DNA from: Nitrospinota bacterium
GTDB lineage: Bacteria > Nitrospinota > Nitrospinia > Nitrospinales > VA-1
Assembly: GCA_009873655.1 (NCBI GenBank)
Contig: WAIB01000002.1
Location: 1-56,412 of the forward strand
Reading direction: 5' to 3'
DNA length: 56,412 nucleotides
Shown here: positions 53,140-56,412 of the stretch, piece after piece
How positions within the stretch are numbered: position 1 is the stretch's first letter
Layout of the letters: every line of letters starts with the position of its first letter
Translations under genes and position numbers: made by a program
Notes under the pieces: generated by a model
What the model was told of the DNA's origin: nothing
Databases searched by the model: none
What the model saw: only the letters and a program-made list of their open reading frames with translations

Positions 53140-54054
53140 TCATGGATACATGGATGCGACCTGTTCCGCATAACCGTTATATAAAAGTGTTTCTTCGGTT
53201 TCTTCTTTTCCCGGAATCCTCTCAAAGGCTTGGTGCCATCTTGCATAGGGAATGGCTGGGTTCACATTCGCCGAAAAATCATATTCTAAAGGAGACAGGG
53301 AAGTATAAAACGTTTCCGGCATTTTGTCCGTAAAATCGATTCCAACGATCGACTTGATACTCTTGAATCCATATTTCCAGGGGACAACCAGGCGAATCGG
53401 TGCCCCATGTTGACCGGGAAGGGGATGTCCATAGATTCCCGTGGCCATAAAAGTAAGGTCGTGTCTCGCTTCTTCGAGGGTCAATCCTTCCGTGTATGGC
53501 CATGGTTCCCAGAACCTGTTTTTTTGTGGTAAAGCAATATTGGGTAATAAAAAAGTGGTGAACTTTACATAACGGGCGGACGGCAAAGGTTCGAGTTGAT
53601 CGATCAATAACCTCAAAGGGAAACCCAACCAGGGAATCACAACAGACCAGGCCTCCACGCAACGTAGACGGTAGACCCGTTCCTCTTCAGGAAACCTGTG
53701 GATTAAGGAATCCACCTCCAGTGTTTTTGGTTTTTTAACCAGTCCCCCAACTTCAATCGTCCAGTTTTCAGTTTGAAGTTTTCGGGCGGACTTCCAGAGC
53801 TGGTCTTTTTCAACACCGAACTCGTAAAAATTGTTGAATCTTGAAGCGATGGATTCCGGCGTGTATTCGACTTTTTCAGGCGGGTTTATTTCAGCCGCTT
53901 GCAGAGGTGAGGGGAAAGGCTGCATCGACATCAGGGCCGCGGCACTGAACTTTAAAGTAGTGCTTAAAAACTCTCTGCGCCGAAGATAAATATCTTCAGG
54001 AGTGATTTCCTGATTCGGCAGTTCCCAGTCTTTAGGAGTTTTTATCCAGGTCAT
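53140..54054 (-). CDS. msrP: Periplasmic methionine sulfoxide reductase MsrP (YedY)
   Basis: Molybdopterin enzyme that repairs methionine sulfoxide in periplasmic proteins. The 304-residue precursor has a Tat motif (LRRREFLSTTLKFSAAAL near residue 26) and the sulfite-oxidase fold with the Mo-ligand Cys in RLRCVEAWSVVIPW near 155, the segment GHPLPGQHGAPIRLVVPWKYGFKSIKSI near 225 that binds the cofactor. It fits MsrP in length and motifs better than the copy at 37459. The usual heme partner MsrQ is not next to it; instead it lies between a SUMF1 gene and a DUF1566 gene. Confidence 0.92.
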   Translation of the reverse strand: MTWIKTPKDWELPNQEITPEDIYLRRREFLSTTLKFSAAALMSMQPFPSPLQAAEINPPEKVEYTPESIASRFNNFYEFGVEKDQLWKSARKLQTENWTIEVGGLVKKPKTLEVDSLIHRFPEEERVYRLRCVEAWSVVIPWLGFPLRLLIDQLEPLPSARYVKFTTFLLPNIALPQKNRFWEPWPYTEGLTLEEARHDLTFMATGIYGHPLPGQHGAPIRLVVPWKYGFKSIKSIVGIDFTDKMPETFYTSLSPLEYDFSANVNPAIPYARWHQAFERIPGKEETEETLLYNGYAEQVASMYP

Positions 54055-54081
54055 GGGTTTCTTCTATTTTTTCTTTTCCCG

Positions 54082-54782
54082 TCAGGGGTTTTTAACGCAA
54101 CGAAAACCCAATGAATTCAATTTTACATCAGGTGCCAGGCGAAAATGCATCCCGGCTTGCAGATACCAGATATCATTATACCAACTGCCACCCCGAACGA
54201 CCTTCCGAAGGCCTTTGTCCGGACCTTTTGGATTCTTCTTTGGCGAATGGGTGTAATATTTTCATCAAACCAATCGTTCGTCCATTCCCATACATTCCCT
54301 TCCATATGATGCAGGCCATATCCGTTTTCGGTGGAAGACTGCACCGGCGCGGTTCCCGCTTCGAAAGATAATCCATAACGGGCATTCTTTAAGTGGGGTT
54401 CGACGTTCAGGTTGTTGGGGCCTCTGCGGGCTTTTTCCCATTCCGCTTCCGTGGGCAGTCGCATTCCCTTTTCTTGGCAATAGTTTTTCGTTTCTTCCCA
54501 GGAAACACGGGTTGCGGGGCAATCATCGCAAGCAGAGGCCCGGCTGCGTTTGAACTGGGGGTTGGTTTTTTCATAATCTTTATTGGCAACTTCGTAACGG
54601 TCGAGCAAAAAGTCATCGATCCAGATCGAATGAACGGGCTGTTCGGCCTGCGTTCCTTTTTCTGTTCCCATTTTAAATTCCCCTGCAGGAATCAAGACTT
54701 GAGAATTTGCCCAGGTCTCATTGCTGGAAAAGAATAAAAAGAACCCCATGCTGAGTATTAAAATTTGCGATCCCTGTTTCAC
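54082..54782 (-). CDS. SUMF1-domain exported protein, frameshifted
   Basis: Signal peptide, then SUMF1 domain (VLIPAGEFKMG, FLLDRYEVANKDY, MRLPTEAEWEKARRG, EGNVWEWTNDWFDEN). In the called frame the sequence turns to nonsense after that Asn and stops at 54123. In the frame one base off it continues as a perfect SUMF1 C-terminus: YYTHSPKKNPKGPDKG, LRKVVRGGSWYNDIWYL and LGFRCVKNP with a TGA at 54084-54082. One base is missing near the A4 run at 54259-54262 (minus strand GATGAAAA). This is a real frameshift or a sequencing error. The RGGSW stretch lacks the FGE Cys pair. ATG overlaps the FtsX stop by four bases. Confidence 0.85.
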
Positions 54783-56412
54783 GATTCTGTTTCACGAATG
54801 GTTTTGAGTGGTTTATTGTTAATGACATCGATACTGCTTAGTATTCCTGTGGTGACCGTTAACAGAACGCCAAAGGCAAAGGCCCAAAGAATGATTCCGG
54901 GCTGTAAATGCCAGGCAGATTTAATCATGTATTTCATGACAGCCCAGGAAAGCCCCTGTGCCAGGATAACCCCCATCAAAGCCGAGATGATCCCTAATGT
55001 TGTATATTCAAACCCGAGAATGGAAGCCACGATTTTCCTTTTTGCGCCGAGAATTTTCAGCACCGCGGATTCGCGCAGCCTCCGGTACTTGGTCGAAGCG
55101 ATCGACCCGGACAGGATGAACAACCCCGCCGCTATTGCAAAACCGGACATGAAGTCCACCAATGTGGTCAGTTTGGATACCGTCGACTCAACGGTGTTGA
55201 CAATGTCGCGAGTGCTGAGTGCGGTGATGTTGGGCAAGGCTTTTACAACAGCATGTTGCAACTGCAATTCTTTTTCCTCGGGAACATGGACCGTGGCAAC
55301 ATAAGTAATGGGAGCGCCCTCAAGGGCTCCCGGTGAAAAGATCATATAAAAATTCGTGCGCATGTTTCTCCAGTTTACGCTCCGGATACTGGTGACTTTT
55401 GCCGATACAGGAATTCCCTGAATATCTATGGTCAGTACCGATCCGATTTTCGCTCCCAGCCTTTTTGCCGCATCTTGTTCAAGAGAAACTTCCGCATTCT
55501 TTGCGCCCTCCTCATCCCACCACTGGCCTTCGATGATTTTATTGTCTTTTGGAGGAGGGCCTTTCATATAAGTTAAGACAAATTCACGATTGATAAACCA
55601 TTCCTCCCGTTGTTTGTTTTTATATTTCCAGTTGGCGATGAGTTTTTCATCAATACTGTGCAAGCGGGAACGAACCAGGGGGGTCACACTGTGTTCCGCT
55701 TCGGGTGTGGTTTGGTTCAGCACCTGGGTGAACGTTTCTTTCTGGTCTCTCTGGATATCAATGAAAAAATAATTGGGTGGATTCATTTCTGTATTTTTGT
55801 TCAACATGGCCAGCATATCCGTCTGCACCAGTCTCACTGTAAGAATCAGCATGATGCCCATTCCCAGGCAGGTGATAATCGAGGTCGCCTGGTTGTTCGG
55901 CCTTTTGAGGTTGGACATTCCATAGCGCCGGGCGACCGAACCTGATTGAGGCAATGCCTTGAGTATCTTCAATAAAAGCCATGAAGCGAATGCGAACAAG
56001 GCAATGGATGTTCCCAGTGCAGACAGAAAAACCAGCCCGCGTTTTATCGATTCCGCCTGCCAGCAAATCATGGCGGCAAGTCCAAAGCCAAGGGTCAGTC
56101 CCGCCAGCCAACGGTCTTTGCGGGTCCCTGAAGCGAGTTCCTCTTCTTCGAAGTTGCGTCGAAATAATCGTAAAGGTCTTGTCTTAACCGCACTTAACAA
56201 AGGCCACAGGCAAAAAAGAAGGGTGGTTGCCACTCCCAGCAGGAAAGATTGTAAAGCAGGAATCCAGAAAAAAGCCGGTTCAATCTGGTAGTTGATCAAT
56301 CCCTCCATTTTGGAGGGTAGAAAAAAGGTAAGGGAAAACCCGAGAGTGATACCCAGCAAGCTTCCCGCTATTCCCATCACCATGGCCTGAAATAAGTACA
56401 CTTTTAGTAAAG
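54779..56412 (-). CDS. FtsX-like ABC transporter permease, 5' end off the window
   Basis: At least 544 residues of a large FtsX/YbbP-type permease; the frame continues past the window edge (upstream residues LLK before VYLFQAMVMG). An FtsX core with QAMVMGIAGSLLGITLG is followed by a periplasmic domain (about residues 230-400) and a second FtsX core (FAIAAGLFILSGSIASTKYRRLRESAVLKILGAKRK onward) of four spans. Such proteins export lipids or lipoproteins or transmit signals with a LolD-like ATPase, probably encoded just outside. The stop overlaps the SUMF1 ATG by four bases, tying it to SUMF1, MsrP and DUF1566. Confidence 0.85.
   Translation of the reverse strand, partial: LLKVYLFQAMVMGIAGSLLGITLGFSLTFFLPSKMEGLINYQIEPAFFWIPALQSFLLGVATTLLFCLWPLLSAVKTRPLRLFRRNFEEEELASGTRKDRWLAGLTLGFGLAAMICWQAESIKRGLVFLSALGTSIALFAFASWLLLKILKALPQSGSVARRYGMSNLKRPNNQATSIITCLGMGIMLILTVRLVQTDMLAMLNKNTEMNPPNYFFIDIQRDQKETFTQVLNQTTPEAEHSVTPLVRSRLHSIDEKLIANWKYKNKQREEWFINREFVLTYMKGPPPKDNKIIEGQWWDEEGAKNAEVSLEQDAAKRLGAKIGSVLTIDIQGIPVSAKVTSIRSVNWRNMRTNFYMIFSPGALEGAPITYVATVHVPEEKELQLQHAVVKALPNITALSTRDIVNTVESTVSKLTTLVDFMSGFAIAAGLFILSGSIASTKYRRLRESAVLKILGAKRKIVASILGFEYTTLGIISALMGVILAQGLSWAVMKYMIKSAWHLQPGIILWAFAFGVLLTVTTGILSSIDVINNKPLKTIRETES

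Overview
The window looks like a chromosomal segment of a Gram-negative bacterium with moderate base composition. Signs of an outer membrane and a busy periplasm are Mla-type lipid transport genes, a LolB-like lipoprotein, several lipobox lipoproteins, TatB with two Tat-exported molybdoenzymes, and TlpA/CcdA thiol chemistry. A futalosine-pathway menaquinone gene (mqnA), a K+-dependent-type membrane pyrophosphatase and many SUMF1-domain proteins would fit a marine Nitrospinota-like or related deep-branching lineage. That placement is inference; no rRNA or unambiguous marker is present.

Layout. 1-2934: tail of a Lys/Glu/Pro-rich protein, then a minus-strand rsbW-like/STAS/mlaE/mlaF operon. 3320-12764: plus-strand housekeeping run (DUF721, TPR lipoprotein, lolB-like, ispE, tRNA-Gln, prs, rplY, pth, hppA, terminator, mqnA). 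12771-15055: a Pro/Glu-rich membrane protein, hisG and hisI on the minus strand. 15346-22808: LRR protein, yqgE, a pseudouridine synthase, dusB, a TrmH-family methylase, two DUF2231-like membrane proteins, a GC-rich inverted-repeat element, tatB, ribF and a flippase-like membrane protein. 22905-25323: tRNA-Leu followed by an AT-rich, gene-poor stretch with unknown or broken genes. 25324-33213: accessory and metabolic genes, including a protease-like protein, a 45-residue membrane microprotein missed by length filters, and selO. 33522-38985: glycosyltransferase, dapF-dapA-dapB, then a YedY-like molybdoenzyme and a SUMF1 lipoprotein. 39003-44865: lipoprotein, SUMF1-CcdA fusion with TlpA partner, Nfu, two ferredoxins, a JAMM protease, an aldo/keto reductase and a zinc-ribbon protein. 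44917-48266: PilZ / GAF-degenerate GGDEF / mreB operon and tRNA-Val, tRNA-Asp. 48401-56412: SprA-like metalloprotease, modABC with a convincing molybdate operator, PII-like protein, truncated cNMP-binding gene, and an FtsX-permease / SUMF1 (frameshifted) / MsrP / DUF1566 operon that runs off the window.

The most interesting theme is in the second half. YedY/MsrP-type Tat-exported molybdoenzymes are paired twice with SUMF1-fold exported proteins, and a third SUMF1 domain is fused to a CcdA/DsbD electron-transfer membrane domain beside a TlpA thioredoxin. None of the three SUMF1 domains has the catalytic cysteine region of formylglycine-generating enzyme, and no MsrQ is present. modABC, under a probable Mo-responsive operator, would supply the metal. 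Together this suggests an undescribed periplasmic redox or methionine-repair system using SUMF1-fold partners, as a hypothesis. Other points to check are the PilZ/GGDEF/mreB operon, the partner-switch/Mla operon and the microprotein between the protease-like gene and selO.
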